DNA from: Legionella antarctica
GTDB lineage: Bacteria > Pseudomonadota > Gammaproteobacteria > Legionellales > Legionellaceae
DNA length: 64,000 nt
Direction of reading: 5' to 3'
NCBI RefSeq assembly: GCF_011764505.1
Contig: NZ_AP022839.1
Coordinates: forward strand, 2,959,001 to 3,023,000
The notes under the pieces were generated by a model. That model was not told the origin of the DNA. It did not search any database and worked only from the letters and a program-made list of their open reading frames with translations. Positions 1 to 10,165 of this stretch are shown piece after piece. The position numbers were made by a program, and so were the translations under genes. Numbering within the stretch: the first letter of the stretch is position 1; each line of letters opens with the position of its first letter.

Positions 1-2030
1 TAGGCAATAATGGCAAAACGAGATTTAATCTGGGCCATTTCGTGATTACGTAAAGACAATTGCTCATTCGCTATGTCTAGTACCTGACTAACAATCACAT
101 GAGCTACATCAGATAAAAACTGTCCAATTCGAACAGCAGGACACAAACCATAAAGCTCTGCACGAGCAGCCATAAGCCAATGGGTTAATTTGAATTGACG
201 AAGAATTTCTTCTTGTAATTCCACATCGGAACTATGAGAACGTTTTTCTGTTAATACCTGCTCTAATTGAGATCTGGAAAGGGGACGCCAGTACTTTTCC
301 TGATCTAGTAATACTTCTAATAAAAAAGGTTGATTCACCAATAATCCGGTGATAAATGGACTATTAGCAAACCAGAATAATAATTCCTTTAATGCATGAG
401 GATTTTCAGTTAACAAAGCAAGATAGGCACTACGGCCTACAATATTTTCAAGTAAATGCATTACCTGTAATAACACTTCATCCGTCTTGGCAAAATGAGT
501 TAACTCGGTTAGCAGCAGCACCATAAAACGATCCAGTCTGATACGTGCCCCTTGCGACAAGCGTCTGCAACGAGGACCATGCCTGAATGCGTGTAGCATT
601 TGGTAACAATGTTGTGAGTTTTCAAATCCCCAACTAGTCAACAAATTAATTGCCATAGTGTCTTCAACATGTCCCTGCCAAAGACTGGCTAACTGATTTG
701 CCAAGAGGCGTTTTTCATCTTCATAAGCCTCTACCCTGCCTAACACTAAATGAAAGGAATGACTAATAATACGTTGATATTGATGTAATTTAGCTAAAAA
801 ATCCTCCCATGCAGAGTAGCCCATCGCCAATATAACTTGTGCTTTTTTTATTTCATCTTCGGGCAAGGAATGGGTTTGTTGATCATTCAGACTTTGCAAA
901 ACATTTTCTAACTTTCGTAAATAAAGGTAGGCTTGCTTTAATGCATCACCGCGCGGTACCAATTGTGCCTGTTTTAAGGCCTCAAGGGCTGGCATTGCAC
1001 TTTGCTTGCGAAGCTGAGGTAATCGACCACCACGAATTAATTGAACATTTTGAATAATAAATTCTACTTCCCTGATACCACCCTGCCCACGTTTTATATC
1101 ATTTAAGCGTGGATTCAATTGAACTTCACGTTCTATCATGGCTTTCATGCTACGCAACGATTCAATAACACTAAAATCAACATAGCGTCGATATACAAAA
1201 GGAATAATCAATCGTTCATACCAGGGTAAAGTTCCCTCTCCAGTTTCAGAAATCACCCGTGCTTTGACCATTGCATAACGTTCCCAATCGCGTCCCTGTT
1301 CCTGATAATACGTTTCCATAGCAGCCAAACTGGAGACCAGAGGGCCACTATCTCCATTAGGTCGCAGTCTTAAATCAACTCTGAATACAAAACCATCTGC
1401 TGTCACCGCTTGCAATACCTGCACCAATTGTTGTACTGCCTTGCTGAAATATTGCTGATTGGGAATCACTTCTCCATCCGTATTACCTGCCATACTGTAA
1501 GCAAAAATCAAATCAATATCTGAAGAATAATTTAGTTCTCTTCCCCCCAGCTTTCCCATGGCAAGGATAAACATGGGGACTTCTTTACCGTGCTCATCTT
1601 TAGGTATACCGTAACGAACAGAAACGGAGCGACGACAATAGCTTAACGAATGTAAAAGAATAGCATCAGCACAATCAGACCAGGATCTCATTACCTCTTC
1701 AGTACTCGCCAGCCCCCCTAATTCAAGGAGTAGTAAGCGCAAAAAATGGGTATGCCGAAAATGACGCAATTCACGGAGGTAGAGATCTTGAGGCAAATCA
1801 GGGTTTATATTACTTATCGCATTAAAATAATCTTTTCTTTCCAATAAAGAACTGCAAGAGTCATTTGCTAATAAAGAAGTTAACAATGCAATTTGCCTGC
1901 AGGCATAATCACTAATAAGAACCAGTTTAATCACACTGTCTTTCAGAGGATGATTCAAGTCAGAAAGGTGCTTTTCAATAAACCAGGCTTTTGAAGATAA
2001 AATTTCTGGTATAACGCTCTTTTGGGACAT
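1..2030 (-). CDS. glnE: Glutamate-ammonia-ligase adenylyltransferase/deadenylase, 3' end outside window
   Basis: Bifunctional enzyme that adds or removes AMP on glutamine synthetase in nitrogen control. Reading the minus strand from an ATG at 2030 gives one uninterrupted frame to the window edge, about 676 residues of a family near 950. The N-terminal nucleotidyltransferase (adenylyl-removing) signature is visible near residues 155-175 as GKLGGRELNYSSDIDLIFAY, with the paired aspartates. Further on, the stretch with GQGGIREVEF matches the conserved core that follows this domain. The C-terminal adenylylating half is mostly cut off by the window. No internal stop was met in the parts I translated. 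I am sure of the family; completeness beyond base 1 is unknown. Confidence 0.93.
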   Translation of the reverse strand, partial: MSQKSVIPEILSSKAWFIEKHLSDLNHPLKDSVIKLVLISDYACRQIALLTSLLANDSCSSLLERKDYFNAISNINPDLPQDLYLRELRHFRHTHFLRLLLLELGGLASTEEVMRSWSDCADAILLHSLSYCRRSVSVRYGIPKDEHGKEVPMFILAMGKLGGRELNYSSDIDLIFAYSMAGNTDGEVIPNQQYFSKAVQQLVQVLQAVTADGFVFRVDLRLRPNGDSGPLVSSLAAMETYYQEQGRDWERYAMVKARVISETGEGTLPWYERLIIPFVYRRYVDFSVIESLRSMKAMIEREVQLNPRLNDIKRGQGGIREVEFIIQNVQLIRGGRLPQLRKQSAMPALEALKQAQLVPRGDALKQAYLYLRKLENVLQSLNDQQTHSLPEDEIKKAQVILAMGYSAWEDFLAKLHQYQRIISHSFHLVLGRVEAYEDEKRLLANQLASLWQGHVEDTMAINLLTSWGFENSQHCYQMLHAFRHGPRCRRLSQGARIRLDRFMVLLLTELTHFAKTDEVLLQVMHLLENIVGRSAYLALLTENPHALKELLFWFANSPFITGLLVNQPFLLEVLLDQEKYWRPLSRSQLEQVLTEKRSHSSDVELQEEILRQFKLTHWLMAARAELYGLCPAVRIGQFLSDVAHVIVSQVLDIANEQLSLRNHEMAQIKSRFAIIA

Positions 2031-2303
2031 TAATCATTCTATTGGTGAATTGGAAACCTTATAGACTACCTCATGCCAGAGATAAATTACAATCAACCGC
2101 GAATATCTCATCCGTTTTTTGCCAATCAATCTGCCAATCAATCAATGAATAAACAAGATGACTCACTTGCTTGTTCATTTACCACACAGATTGCTGAGTA
2201 ATATCAACGGTGGTCCTAATATTTTCGTCCTCGCCAACTTGTTAACTGTAAAATGACAGTGTAAATTTATCGTATCCAGTAATTAATCAGTTCACGGACA
2301 ATC

Positions 2304-4076
2304 ATGCATGATGCAAATTTATTATTTTTAATTTTGATCCTTACCATTGGAATGTTCATTTGGGGCCGATTTCGTTATGATGTGGTGGCACTAATGTGCC
2401 TTTTGGCACTAACATTAACCGGACTAATCCCATCGGAAAAAGCCTTTTCAGGATTTTCCAATTCAGCGGTAATCAGTGTTGCAATGGTTATGGTAATATC
2501 AGCCGCACTCATTCAAAGCGGCCTGGTTGACCAAGTCATTTCCTTCATTCAGCCTTTATTAACATCGCCCATGCTATTGATAGGCGCAATATGCATTATT
2601 GCTTCTTGTTTATCTGCTTTTGTCAATGATGTTGGGGCACTGTCTATATTAATGCCAGTAGCCATTCAAGGCGCTATCGCCGCCAAATTATCGCCATCAA
2701 AAATTTTAATGCCCCTATCTTTTGCAACTCTGCTAGGCGGTATGACAACCAAAATAGGTACTCCACCAAACTTGCTGATATCTTCTTATAGAGAGTCCAT
2801 TGTTGGCGCTCCCTTTTCCATGTTTGACTATACTCCAACAGGCCTGTCGGTTGCTTTTGGTGGCTTGGTTTTTATTATTTTTATTGGATGGCGTCTCGTA
2901 CCCGCCAGACGAAAACCCTCAAATGATCCTACAGAGCTTTATCAACTACATGATTATATTAGCGAAGTACGCATCCCCGAGGGTTCAACAGTTGTTGGGA
3001 TGAGCCGTCAAGAACTTGAAAGTCTCATTGAAGGTGATTTGTCAATTATTGGTCTTATCAGAGGGCGGAAGAAAAAAATAGCCATTCCTGGAGACGAAGA
3101 ACTCTTGCCGAATGATGTATTGATTATAGAAGCCTCTCATGATGATTTGAATAAGTTAATTACGGCAGGAAAACTTGAACTTTTTTCTGGCGAAGTGTTT
3201 ACGACTGCAAGTTTGGTAGGCCAGAATTACAATACGGTTGAAGCTGTAGTGACCCCAGGGTCAAGAGTCCATGGTCGCTCCTGGCAGCAGTTAAGAATTC
3301 GCTCCAGAATGGGGCTTAACCTGATCGCTATAGCTCGCTCTGGGAAACCCTTAAAAAATCGGCTACATCATGTGAACTTTAATCCAGGAGATGTTTTGCT
3401 TCTTCAGGGAGTAATAGAGGAGTTACCTGAAAATTTAGCAAACCTGGGCCTCGTGCCTCTGGCAGAGAGAAACATATCTGTTGGCTTCCGGCGCACCTTG
3501 ATTCTACCCTTGCTGTTTTTTATTGGAGGAATTTTACTAAATGTGTTTCAGATAGTGCCTATACAAGTCGCGTTTACCCTAGTAGTCGTGGCTATGATTG
3601 GCGTTAATATTATTTCTGTGCATCAGGTATATAAAAGTATCGATTGGTCCATTATAGTGATGCTGGGTGCATTAATTCCTCTTGGGCTAGCACTTAAAAC
3701 TACTGGTGCGGCTCGAATGATAGGCCAGTCTCTTCTATTTTTTACAGAGGGAACCTCCGTGCTTGTAATATTAGGTTTATTGATTATGATAACGATGACT
3801 TTGTCAGATGTTATGAATAATGCTGCAACAGCTGTGGTTATGGCTCCTATTGGCGCTGATATTGCAGAGTTGTTGCATATGAGCCCCGATCCGTTTTTGA
3901 TTGCTATTAGTATTGGCGCCTCTTGTTCCTGCCTGACGCCTATCAGTCACCAAAATAATACCTTAATCATGGGGCCAGGAGGCTATAAGTTTTTTGATTA
4001 TTTATGGCTTGGAATACCGTTAGAGGTAATTGTTCTTCTAACCGCTCTACCATCGCTTTATTATTTCTGGCTTTAA
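2304..4076 (+). CDS. SLC13/DASS-type anion permease with two TrkA-C (RCK-C) domains
   Basis: Inner-membrane transporter of 590 residues, probably sodium-coupled uptake of a dicarboxylate, sulfate or similar anion; the substrate cannot be read from sequence. The N-terminal half has about five hydrophobic segments with an SNSAVISVAMV hairpin and KIGTPPNLLI, typical of this family. Two cytoplasmic RCK-C-like domains follow at about 207-277 and 312-372, then a second hydrophobic half with NNAATAVVMAPI and CSCLTPISHQNN, the repeated helical-hairpin motif. Length and architecture fit proteins annotated SLC13 family permease. The ATG at 2304 has only a weak ribosome site (GGA) upstream. It stands alone between glnE (divergent) and a solute-binding protein gene. 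Confidence 0.85.
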   Translation: MHDANLLFLILILTIGMFIWGRFRYDVVALMCLLALTLTGLIPSEKAFSGFSNSAVISVAMVMVISAALIQSGLVDQVISFIQPLLTSPMLLIGAICIIASCLSAFVNDVGALSILMPVAIQGAIAAKLSPSKILMPLSFATLLGGMTTKIGTPPNLLISSYRESIVGAPFSMFDYTPTGLSVAFGGLVFIIFIGWRLVPARRKPSNDPTELYQLHDYISEVRIPEGSTVVGMSRQELESLIEGDLSIIGLIRGRKKKIAIPGDEELLPNDVLIIEASHDDLNKLITAGKLELFSGEVFTTASLVGQNYNTVEAVVTPGSRVHGRSWQQLRIRSRMGLNLIAIARSGKPLKNRLHHVNFNPGDVLLLQGVIEELPENLANLGLVPLAERNISVGFRRTLILPLLFFIGGILLNVFQIVPIQVAFTLVVVAMIGVNIISVHQVYKSIDWSIIVMLGALIPLGLALKTTGAARMIGQSLLFFTEGTSVLVILGLLIMITMTLSDVMNNAATAVVMAPIGADIAELLHMSPDPFLIAISIGASCSCLTPISHQNNTLIMGPGGYKFFDYLWLGIPLEVIVLLTALPSLYYFWL

Positions 4077-4238
4077 ATATAAAGCATGCCAATTAATTTG
4101 GATGGTAGCATCTTGGCATTATTTTAATGTTCTAAACTATTATCATATTGATTGTATTTTGGTTATTGGTTACACATTGATTCTTAATCTATAATATATA
4201 ATCTATTATTAATGCTCACTCATTTATTAAAGGATAAG

Positions 4239-4982
4239 ATGAATATCATTCGTTACCTATTGATTACCTCTGTTCTTTTGATCTCCCATGTCTATGCACA
4301 AGGAGAGCCTTTAAATGTTGGAGTACATAGTTTTTATCCGCCATTTATGATTCAAGGGACCGATAATGAAATTTATGGATACGATGTCGATATGATGAAT
4401 GCGATCTGTAAGATTATGAATCGAACCTGCCAATTTCATATTATGCAATTTGATCAGTTATTACCGGCAGTAGCAGGAAAAAAAATAGATGCTGCGGTCG
4501 GTGCAATCACTATTACTACGGATAGATTAAAATCTGTAAGCTTTAGCATGCCCTATTTAATAAGCTACTCTCGCTTTCTAACCAACCACATCGACAAAGC
4601 AAAACTTCCTTTTTCTTTAAATTTATTAAACACCCAAAGAATTGGAATAGAAACAGGAACTATTTTTACTGATCAAATTAAACACTTGGGAATAATAAAT
4701 CCCACCATAAAAGAGTTCAAAACAATGGAGCTTTTAGTAGAAGCATTAGCCAAAAATGAGGTTGATTATATTCTGCTAGATAGCTCAACCTCAATTTATT
4801 GGGCAGCCAATGCATCAGGGGAGTTTAGTTTGATAGGCCCTTCATATGTATATGGAAACGGTTATGGCATAGCCGTAAATAAAGAAGATAGGGCATTATT
4901 GCAAACCTTAAACAGTGCTTTGCTACAATATGAAAACTCTAACGATTATAAAATTAATTATAACAGGTATCTTGATTTCTGA
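4239..4982 (+). CDS. Periplasmic amino-acid-type solute-binding protein (SBP family 3)
   Basis: ABC transporter periplasmic binding protein of the polar amino acid family (ArtJ/HisJ-like), 247 residues from the chosen start. The start is taken at ATG 4239 because AAGG lies five to six bases upstream and a clean signal peptide follows (MNIIRYLLITSVLLISHVYAQ); an upstream ATG at 4212 would spoil the signal. The mature part shows the family hallmarks: GYDVDMMNAICKIM, then KIDAAVGAITITTDR and the two-lobe pattern ending with YGIAVNKED. No permease or ATPase gene is adjacent, so it may be an orphan sensor or binder. Ligand unknown. Confidence 0.82.
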   Translation: MNIIRYLLITSVLLISHVYAQGEPLNVGVHSFYPPFMIQGTDNEIYGYDVDMMNAICKIMNRTCQFHIMQFDQLLPAVAGKKIDAAVGAITITTDRLKSVSFSMPYLISYSRFLTNHIDKAKLPFSLNLLNTQRIGIETGTIFTDQIKHLGIINPTIKEFKTMELLVEALAKNEVDYILLDSSTSIYWAANASGEFSLIGPSYVYGNGYGIAVNKEDRALLQTLNSALLQYENSNDYKINYNRYLDF

Positions 4983-5000
4983 TTATTGCAGAAAAAATTC

Positions 5001-5267
5001 CTAATGTAGCGTTTGCCCTTGAGTGATACAACGTCCGATAACCTGTCTGGTTACATAATCCCCCTGACTGGCACCATATACTGAAACAAAATGCTTAGCT
5101 AATATGACTACCCAACCGGACAAACAAAAATTCATTCGCTTTTCAGTTTGATCCACTTCAATTTCGAACAGCCCCAACGACTCACTGTCACGTTTATTTG
5201 CATACTCTTCCATGATTATTCGAGCAGTTTGTAAATCTTTATCTTTGGTAGGCCAATTTTGATTCAT
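5001..5267 (-). CDS. Hypothetical protein, 88 aa
   Basis: Small soluble protein I do not recognise. The start at 5267 (MNQNWPTKDKD) is preferred over an upstream ATG at 5288 because GGGAG sits seven bases before it. The sequence is acidic-to-neutral with a hydrophobic centre (WVVILAKHFVSVYG) but no clear signal peptide or motif. It is convergent with the solute-binding protein gene and ends 18 bases from it. Strong SD and ordinary composition argue that it is real. Confidence 0.6.
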   Translation of the reverse strand: MNQNWPTKDKDLQTARIIMEEYANKRDSESLGLFEIEVDQTEKRMNFCLSGWVVILAKHFVSVYGASQGDYVTRQVIGRCITQGQTLH

Positions 5268-5532
5268 AAAACACTCCCTAAAAAGCACGATTAGGTCTAT
5301 AATTTTTACTATATTGAGGTAATTTGATAAATTACAAGGGTAAAAGTATTCTTATATTATGCCTGAATTTGGCTAAATACTCAATAGTAAGATCACTTTT
5401 TGAGCTGCACTTGCTTTCTAGTTTCCAATCTAAAATCAAGGAGTGAGCAAACAAATTTTTTCATATGTGCTGATGGAATGTTTATCCTGTACAGCATATG
5501 ATATACCTATCAGATAACTATAATAAGACATC

Positions 5533-6186
5533 ATGACTTATCAAATTTTACCCTCTTTGCTCTCTGCTGATATGACCCGTCTTGGTGACGAAGTCGATAG
5601 TGTAATGAAAGCAGGCGCTGACTTTATTCATTTTGATGTCATGGATAATCATTACGTACCTAACCTTACTTTTGGCCCGGCCTTCTGTGAAGCATTAATT
5701 AAACGCTTTCCCCATCTTCCTGTGGACGTTCATTTAATGGCTACTCCGGTTGATACACTCATCGAATCATTTGCAAATGCCGGAGCCAAACGGATCAGTA
5801 TCCATCCTGATGCTACAATCCATCTGGACAGAAGTTTGCAATTAATCAAAAATCTGGGCTGCGAGGCAGGATTGGCATTAAACCCCTCAACATCGCTTGA
5901 TACTTTGACCTGGTGTGTTCAACATCTTAGTTTTATTCTGGTGATGACAGTGAACCCAGGTTTTGGCGGCCAAAAACTCATTCCAGAGATAACGCACAAG
6001 ATTGCGCAATTTCACAGTCTCTACCCTCAACTGGATCTCTGTGTTGATGGAGGGATAACCATTGATAATATTGCTTCAATAGCCGGTGCAGGAGCCAACC
6101 AATTTGTTGCAGGATCTGCTATATTTAATAGCATTGATTATAAAAAAACCATTAAAAGCATGCGTGAACAATTAGTACGTATTTAA
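5533..6186 (+). CDS. rpe: Ribulose-phosphate 3-epimerase
   Basis: Cytosolic TIM-barrel enzyme interconverting ribulose 5-phosphate and xylulose 5-phosphate in the pentose phosphate pathway. At 217 residues it has the usual length. Conserved pieces are visible in order: PSLLSADMTRLGDE near the start, the metal ligand stretch FIHFDVMDNHYVPNLTFGP (about 32-50), DVHLMATP (about 65-72), VMTVNPGFGGQ (about 138-148) and the phosphate-binding VDGGIT and FVAGSAIF near the C-terminus. It ends 39 bases before slt and may be cotranscribed with it. Confidence 0.96.
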   Translation: MTYQILPSLLSADMTRLGDEVDSVMKAGADFIHFDVMDNHYVPNLTFGPAFCEALIKRFPHLPVDVHLMATPVDTLIESFANAGAKRISIHPDATIHLDRSLQLIKNLGCEAGLALNPSTSLDTLTWCVQHLSFILVMTVNPGFGGQKLIPEITHKIAQFHSLYPQLDLCVDGGITIDNIASIAGAGANQFVAGSAIFNSIDYKKTIKSMREQLVRI

Positions 6187-6225
6187 CAATGGACTGTATG
6201 ACCTCAAAGGCAAACAAGAGGATTT

Positions 6226-8004
6226 ATGAACAAATTATTAGTGTTGTGTGGGCTAAGCTGGTCAGTTCTTTCTTTCGCCCTATCAGGACAAGCATATATG
6301 GACAGGTTTAATGCTTATACCGCTTGGAATCAAAATTTACCGGCTCAGCCTTCGCCAGACTTTCTCAACTTTATAAAAGGTACCTCTCCCCTGTCCGATA
6401 AATTACGCGAAAAATGGCTTTATGAGTTAGTCCGAGTAAAAAATTGGACCAACTTCAATACGTATTACCAACCCTCTGATGATATCAATCTCGTTTGTTA
6501 CAAACAGATTGCTGCCTATACTCTGGGCCAGGAAACAGAAGCACTAAAAAACTCAATTCCTCTTTGGTTAGCGGGCAATTCACAACCACAAGCCTGTGAT
6601 ACTCTATTTGACTTATTGCTTAAAAGTGATAATTTCGATCAAGGACTCATTACCCAACGCATAGCTCTTGCCCTTGATGAGCGAAACATTCAACTGGCGC
6701 GTTATTTGTTAAAACAATATGAAATACCCCGTTTAAATCAGATTCAAACATTAACCACCATAGACCAAAATCCGGTTAACATCAGTAAACTCAGTCCCGG
6801 TGAATTAAGCAATCATTTTTATCTTTACGGCTTAAAACGTATGGTTTCGATCAATATGGATCATGCCCTGCGACTTTGGGATCAGCCAAAAACAAAAAAA
6901 ATATTGACTGAATCACAAAAACAAGATTTTTTAGCACACATAGCTCTTTATAAAGCCATGCGTAATCACGAGGATGCCCTGGCTTGGTTCGCCAAAGTAA
7001 AGCCCCAATATCATAACGAGGTCCTGGTAGATTGGCAGATTCGCTTTGCCCTAAAAAATAATGATTGGAAACATGTTGCTGAATTAATTAATGACTCAAA
7101 CGATAAAGATACCCCCTGCTGGCAATATTGGCTTGCGCGTGCGCTGGAAGAACAAGGAAAAAAAGAACAAGCCATAGCTATTTACGAACCATTAGCAAAA
7201 AAAAGGCAATATTATGGATTCCTGGCCAGTATTCGCCTCAATAAGATTCCAAGCTTTGAAAATGAAAAACCCTCCACTAATTTTGAATCATTAAAGCCTT
7301 ATCAACCCTTTATAGAGCAAGTCAAAGCTCTTTATACTTCCGGGCAGAGTCTACAAGCCTCTCGTCTACTTAATGATTTCATTAGTGAGTTACCTAAAGA
7401 TGAAGCCAGTGCTTTAGTGAACTGGGTTGATTCAGAACTGCAATGGCATGGAAAATCTGTTTTTTTAAGTAATAATGAGACACTTAACAATCAACTCTCA
7501 CTTCGCTTTCCCTTGGCGTACAAAGATACAGTAAGGATGTATGCTAAACAATACGCCGTAGCCCCAGAGTTTGTCTTTGCCATCATCCGACAGGAAAGTG
7601 GTTTTAGGGAGGATGCAGTTTCTTCAGCTGGAGCCAGAGGTTTAATGCAGATCATGCCTTTTACTGCCAGTGTTGTCACTAAAGAGGACAAAATACCCTA
7701 CAGCGATCACCAACAGCTTTTTCTCTTCCAAAAGAACATCAATATCGGGGTTGCTTATTTACAACAACTAACAAAACGGTTCAGTAATCACCCAGTCCTC
7801 GTTGCTGCAGCTTATAATGCAGGTCCCAAACAAGTCGTTTATTGGCTAAAAAATCATCCACCCAAAGAAATTGACCTGTGGGTTGAGACACTCCCCTGGC
7901 AAGAGACACGAAATTACTTAAAGAACGTTATGGCGTTCTATGTAGTTTATCAATACCGTTTAAATCAAAAGCCTGACCTGAATAATTTTCTAACTCCTTT
8001 GTAG
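6226..8004 (+). CDS. slt: Soluble lytic murein transglycosylase (Slt70 family)
   Basis: Periplasmic enzyme that cleaves glycan strands of peptidoglycan with formation of 1,6-anhydromuramic ends. The 592-residue protein has a short signal peptide (to about residue 19), a long alpha-helical superhelical domain, and a C-terminal lysozyme-like SLT domain. The catalytic glutamate is Glu457 in the motif IIRQESGF, followed by AGARGLMQIMP and later VAAAYNAGP, all diagnostic. An AGAGGA-like ribosome site (aagaggattt) precedes the ATG. Length is slightly below E. coli Slt70. Downstream it faces ugpB convergently. Confidence 0.95.
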   Translation: MNKLLVLCGLSWSVLSFALSGQAYMDRFNAYTAWNQNLPAQPSPDFLNFIKGTSPLSDKLREKWLYELVRVKNWTNFNTYYQPSDDINLVCYKQIAAYTLGQETEALKNSIPLWLAGNSQPQACDTLFDLLLKSDNFDQGLITQRIALALDERNIQLARYLLKQYEIPRLNQIQTLTTIDQNPVNISKLSPGELSNHFYLYGLKRMVSINMDHALRLWDQPKTKKILTESQKQDFLAHIALYKAMRNHEDALAWFAKVKPQYHNEVLVDWQIRFALKNNDWKHVAELINDSNDKDTPCWQYWLARALEEQGKKEQAIAIYEPLAKKRQYYGFLASIRLNKIPSFENEKPSTNFESLKPYQPFIEQVKALYTSGQSLQASRLLNDFISELPKDEASALVNWVDSELQWHGKSVFLSNNETLNNQLSLRFPLAYKDTVRMYAKQYAVAPEFVFAIIRQESGFREDAVSSAGARGLMQIMPFTASVVTKEDKIPYSDHQQLFLFQKNINIGVAYLQQLTKRFSNHPVLVAAAYNAGPKQVVYWLKNHPPKEIDLWVETLPWQETRNYLKNVMAFYVVYQYRLNQKPDLNNFLTPL

Positions 8005-8146
8005 GTTCCAATAACCTGGAGCTATATGAACTCTTAAGCACATTAATCTGGTTTGAGTTTAGTTAGAAAATAACCTCAATTTACAATCAGTAAAAAAGGC
8101 TCTCAAGTCATAGGTCAAGCCAAACAGAGGTTGGATCGAGATGACG

Positions 8147-9415
8147 TTACTCCCCTGTATTTTGAGAAAAACGTAATAAAACATGATTCGACCGATCCAT
8201 TGCTTCTTGCAAAGCCTGATCAGAATTGATTAAGCCGGCAAACATGGCCTCTAAAACCTCATCATTAATGCTACGAATTTGATTTTGCGGACCCGTATGT
8301 TTAAAGGGTTTTGCATTCACAGGTCCCTCTAAATCACTGCGGGCTAATAATAACGATGGATGCTTACTGGCTTGAACGATAGCAGCATAGATTCCTTTCA
8401 GTCCCAAGGGAAGGTATCCCGTATGTTCGTGCCACCGCTTTTGGATCTCAGGTCTGGCAATAAAAACAAAAAATTGGGCAATTCCTTTATATTGTACTTC
8501 ATTTTGACCGTTAACAGCCCACAGAGCAGCTCCTCCGGCAACATTAGCATGCCTTGTTGGACTGGCTTGGGTATCCAAAGGCATGGTTGACACACCTAGA
8601 TTAAAAGGGACAAATGCCAATAGACTGTTATAAGCGCCAGAAGACTGGCTAAATAAAGGACACACCCCGCTGGTAAAAAAAATGGTCGCATCATCTACTC
8701 GTCCGCCATAGCGAAAATAATGTAAATCATGCCAACGCTTTAAACGTTGAATATGCCGAGCTAGTTGTGGCGTATTAAAAACTGCGCGCGCCTCCTCCGT
8801 TAACGTTAAGCCATGAATCGCTAAATAAGATTCAAAAAGCACCCATCCTGGATATGCTGTAGTATAGGTACAGTCATAGCCTGCTTTTTTAATTTTTTCT
8901 GCCAGCACTTCCAACTCTCCCCAAGTGTGGGGGAAATTAGCTTGGCTGTATCCCACTTTAGCAAGTATGTCACGATTGTAATACAAAACCGGCACCGAGA
9001 GGTTAAAGGGCATGGCCATCAATTGGCCATCTCTACTGTAAAACTCGCGCACAGACTGAATGAAATCATCCTTGGGCAATCTCATATTTTGCTCGTGCAT
9101 TAAAACATCAACCGGCTTAATTACTCCTTTAGGAGAAAGCATGATGGCAGTTCCTACTTCAAAAACCTGAACTATAGCCGGGGCCTGATGGGCTCTAAAT
9201 GCGGCAGCAAAACTGGTCAGAGTTTCCACATAATCGCCTTTATACACGGGCTTAATGGTGAACTCACTCTGACTAAGATTGAAATCATCGGCAAGCAATC
9301 GGACTTCCTCACCTAAATTGCCAGCCATACCGTGCCAAAAAACCAGCTCTACTCGTTCAGCAAGGGCTAACGAACTAAACAGTAGGGAACATAAAAACAG
9401 AATTGTCGCGTTCAT
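8147..9415 (-). CDS. ugpB: Glycerol-3-phosphate-type ABC solute-binding protein UgpB
   Basis: Periplasmic binding protein of extracellular solute-binding family 1, 422 residues, with a signal peptide of about 19 residues ending ALA. The mature start VELVFWHGMAGNLGEEV and later DGQLMAMPFNLSVPVLYYN, TWGELEVLAEKI and LPLGLKGIY match UgpB of the sn-glycerol-3-phosphate and glycerophosphodiester importer. Its ATG overlaps the stop of the upstream ugpQ by four bases (ATGA), so translation is probably coupled. The permease and ATPase genes ugpAEC are not next to it in this window. Confidence 0.9.
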   Translation of the reverse strand: MNATILFLCSLLFSSLALAERVELVFWHGMAGNLGEEVRLLADDFNLSQSEFTIKPVYKGDYVETLTSFAAAFRAHQAPAIVQVFEVGTAIMLSPKGVIKPVDVLMHEQNMRLPKDDFIQSVREFYSRDGQLMAMPFNLSVPVLYYNRDILAKVGYSQANFPHTWGELEVLAEKIKKAGYDCTYTTAYPGWVLFESYLAIHGLTLTEEARAVFNTPQLARHIQRLKRWHDLHYFRYGGRVDDATIFFTSGVCPLFSQSSGAYNSLLAFVPFNLGVSTMPLDTQASPTRHANVAGGAALWAVNGQNEVQYKGIAQFFVFIARPEIQKRWHEHTGYLPLGLKGIYAAIVQASKHPSLLLARSDLEGPVNAKPFKHTGPQNQIRSINDEVLEAMFAGLINSDQALQEAMDRSNHVLLRFSQNTGE

Positions 9416-10134
9416 GCTAATAAATCCGGGTAATCACTAAAAACGGCATCCACCCCCCAAGCATATAATTTATTCGCTAAGCGTCTACGGTTCACTGTAT
9501 AGGCGCAAACGATATAGCCCTGGTTTTTTACCTCTTTAACCCTATCTGCAGTTAACACTTTTCGGTTAAAATGCACTGAGTAACATCCTAATTGCTTTGC
9601 TTTTTGTAACCAATGCTCATCCCATTCGTGAAGCAACAAACCCAAGGGCATTTCGGGAGCAATACTGCGACATAAAACCAAAGCCTCCCATTCAAAGCTC
9701 GAAACTAAAGGTAAACTCTTGCCTTGAGGCCAATACCGATGGATATGACTTAATACAGCCACTGTGGTTTGTTCCACAGCTCCCTTATAGGGCTTAATTT
9801 CTATATTTGCCTGTGCATCAGAAAAAGACAGCCATTTTAGAGCTTCTTTAAAATGGGGAACATGTTCACCTTTAAACCTCCTGGAAAACCAGGAGCCCGC
9901 ATCAAGGCTTTGTAAATAAGCCGCATCAACCGATCCTACCTCACCCCGTCCATTAGTAGTTCTTTTTAAATTATCATCATGAACGACAAAAGGCTCACCA
10001 TCAGCACTGCACATCACATCAAACTCGATAAAACGACACCCTAATGCTAAAGCCTTATTAAATGCAGCTATAGTATTCTCAGGAGCATATGCTGATGCCC
10101 CTCTATGACCGATTACCTTATCCACAACCAACAA
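9412..10134 (-). CDS. ugpQ: Glycerophosphodiester phosphodiesterase UgpQ
   Basis: Hydrolyses glycerophosphodiesters to glycerol 3-phosphate and an alcohol. The GDPD TIM-barrel signatures are clear: IGHRGASAYAPENT with the catalytic His, CRFIEFDV with a metal-binding Glu and Asp, and DGEPFVVHDD with the second catalytic His. I place the start at a TTG at 10134 because AGGGG lies seven bases upstream and the protein then has 240 residues, close to the family. An ATG at 10188 is in frame but would overlap the upstream gene by 23 bases. Coupled by a 4-base overlap to ugpB, which fits joint use of phospholipid head groups. Confidence 0.9.
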   Translation of the reverse strand: MLVVDKVIGHRGASAYAPENTIAAFNKALALGCRFIEFDVMCSADGEPFVVHDDNLKRTTNGRGEVGSVDAAYLQSLDAGSWFSRRFKGEHVPHFKEALKWLSFSDAQANIEIKPYKGAVEQTTVAVLSHIHRYWPQGKSLPLVSSFEWEALVLCRSIAPEMPLGLLLHEWDEHWLQKAKQLGCYSVHFNRKVLTADRVKEVKNQGYIVCAYTVNRRRLANKLYAWGVDAVFSDYPDLLA

Positions 10135-10165
10135 ATTAATTCCCCTGTGTTCGATTGAAGCAGCC

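Noticed and set aside
839..1057. Rightward 72-codon ORF inside the glnE region
   Set aside because: The opposite strand reads an uninterrupted, clearly recognisable GlnE protein; this frame is its shadow.
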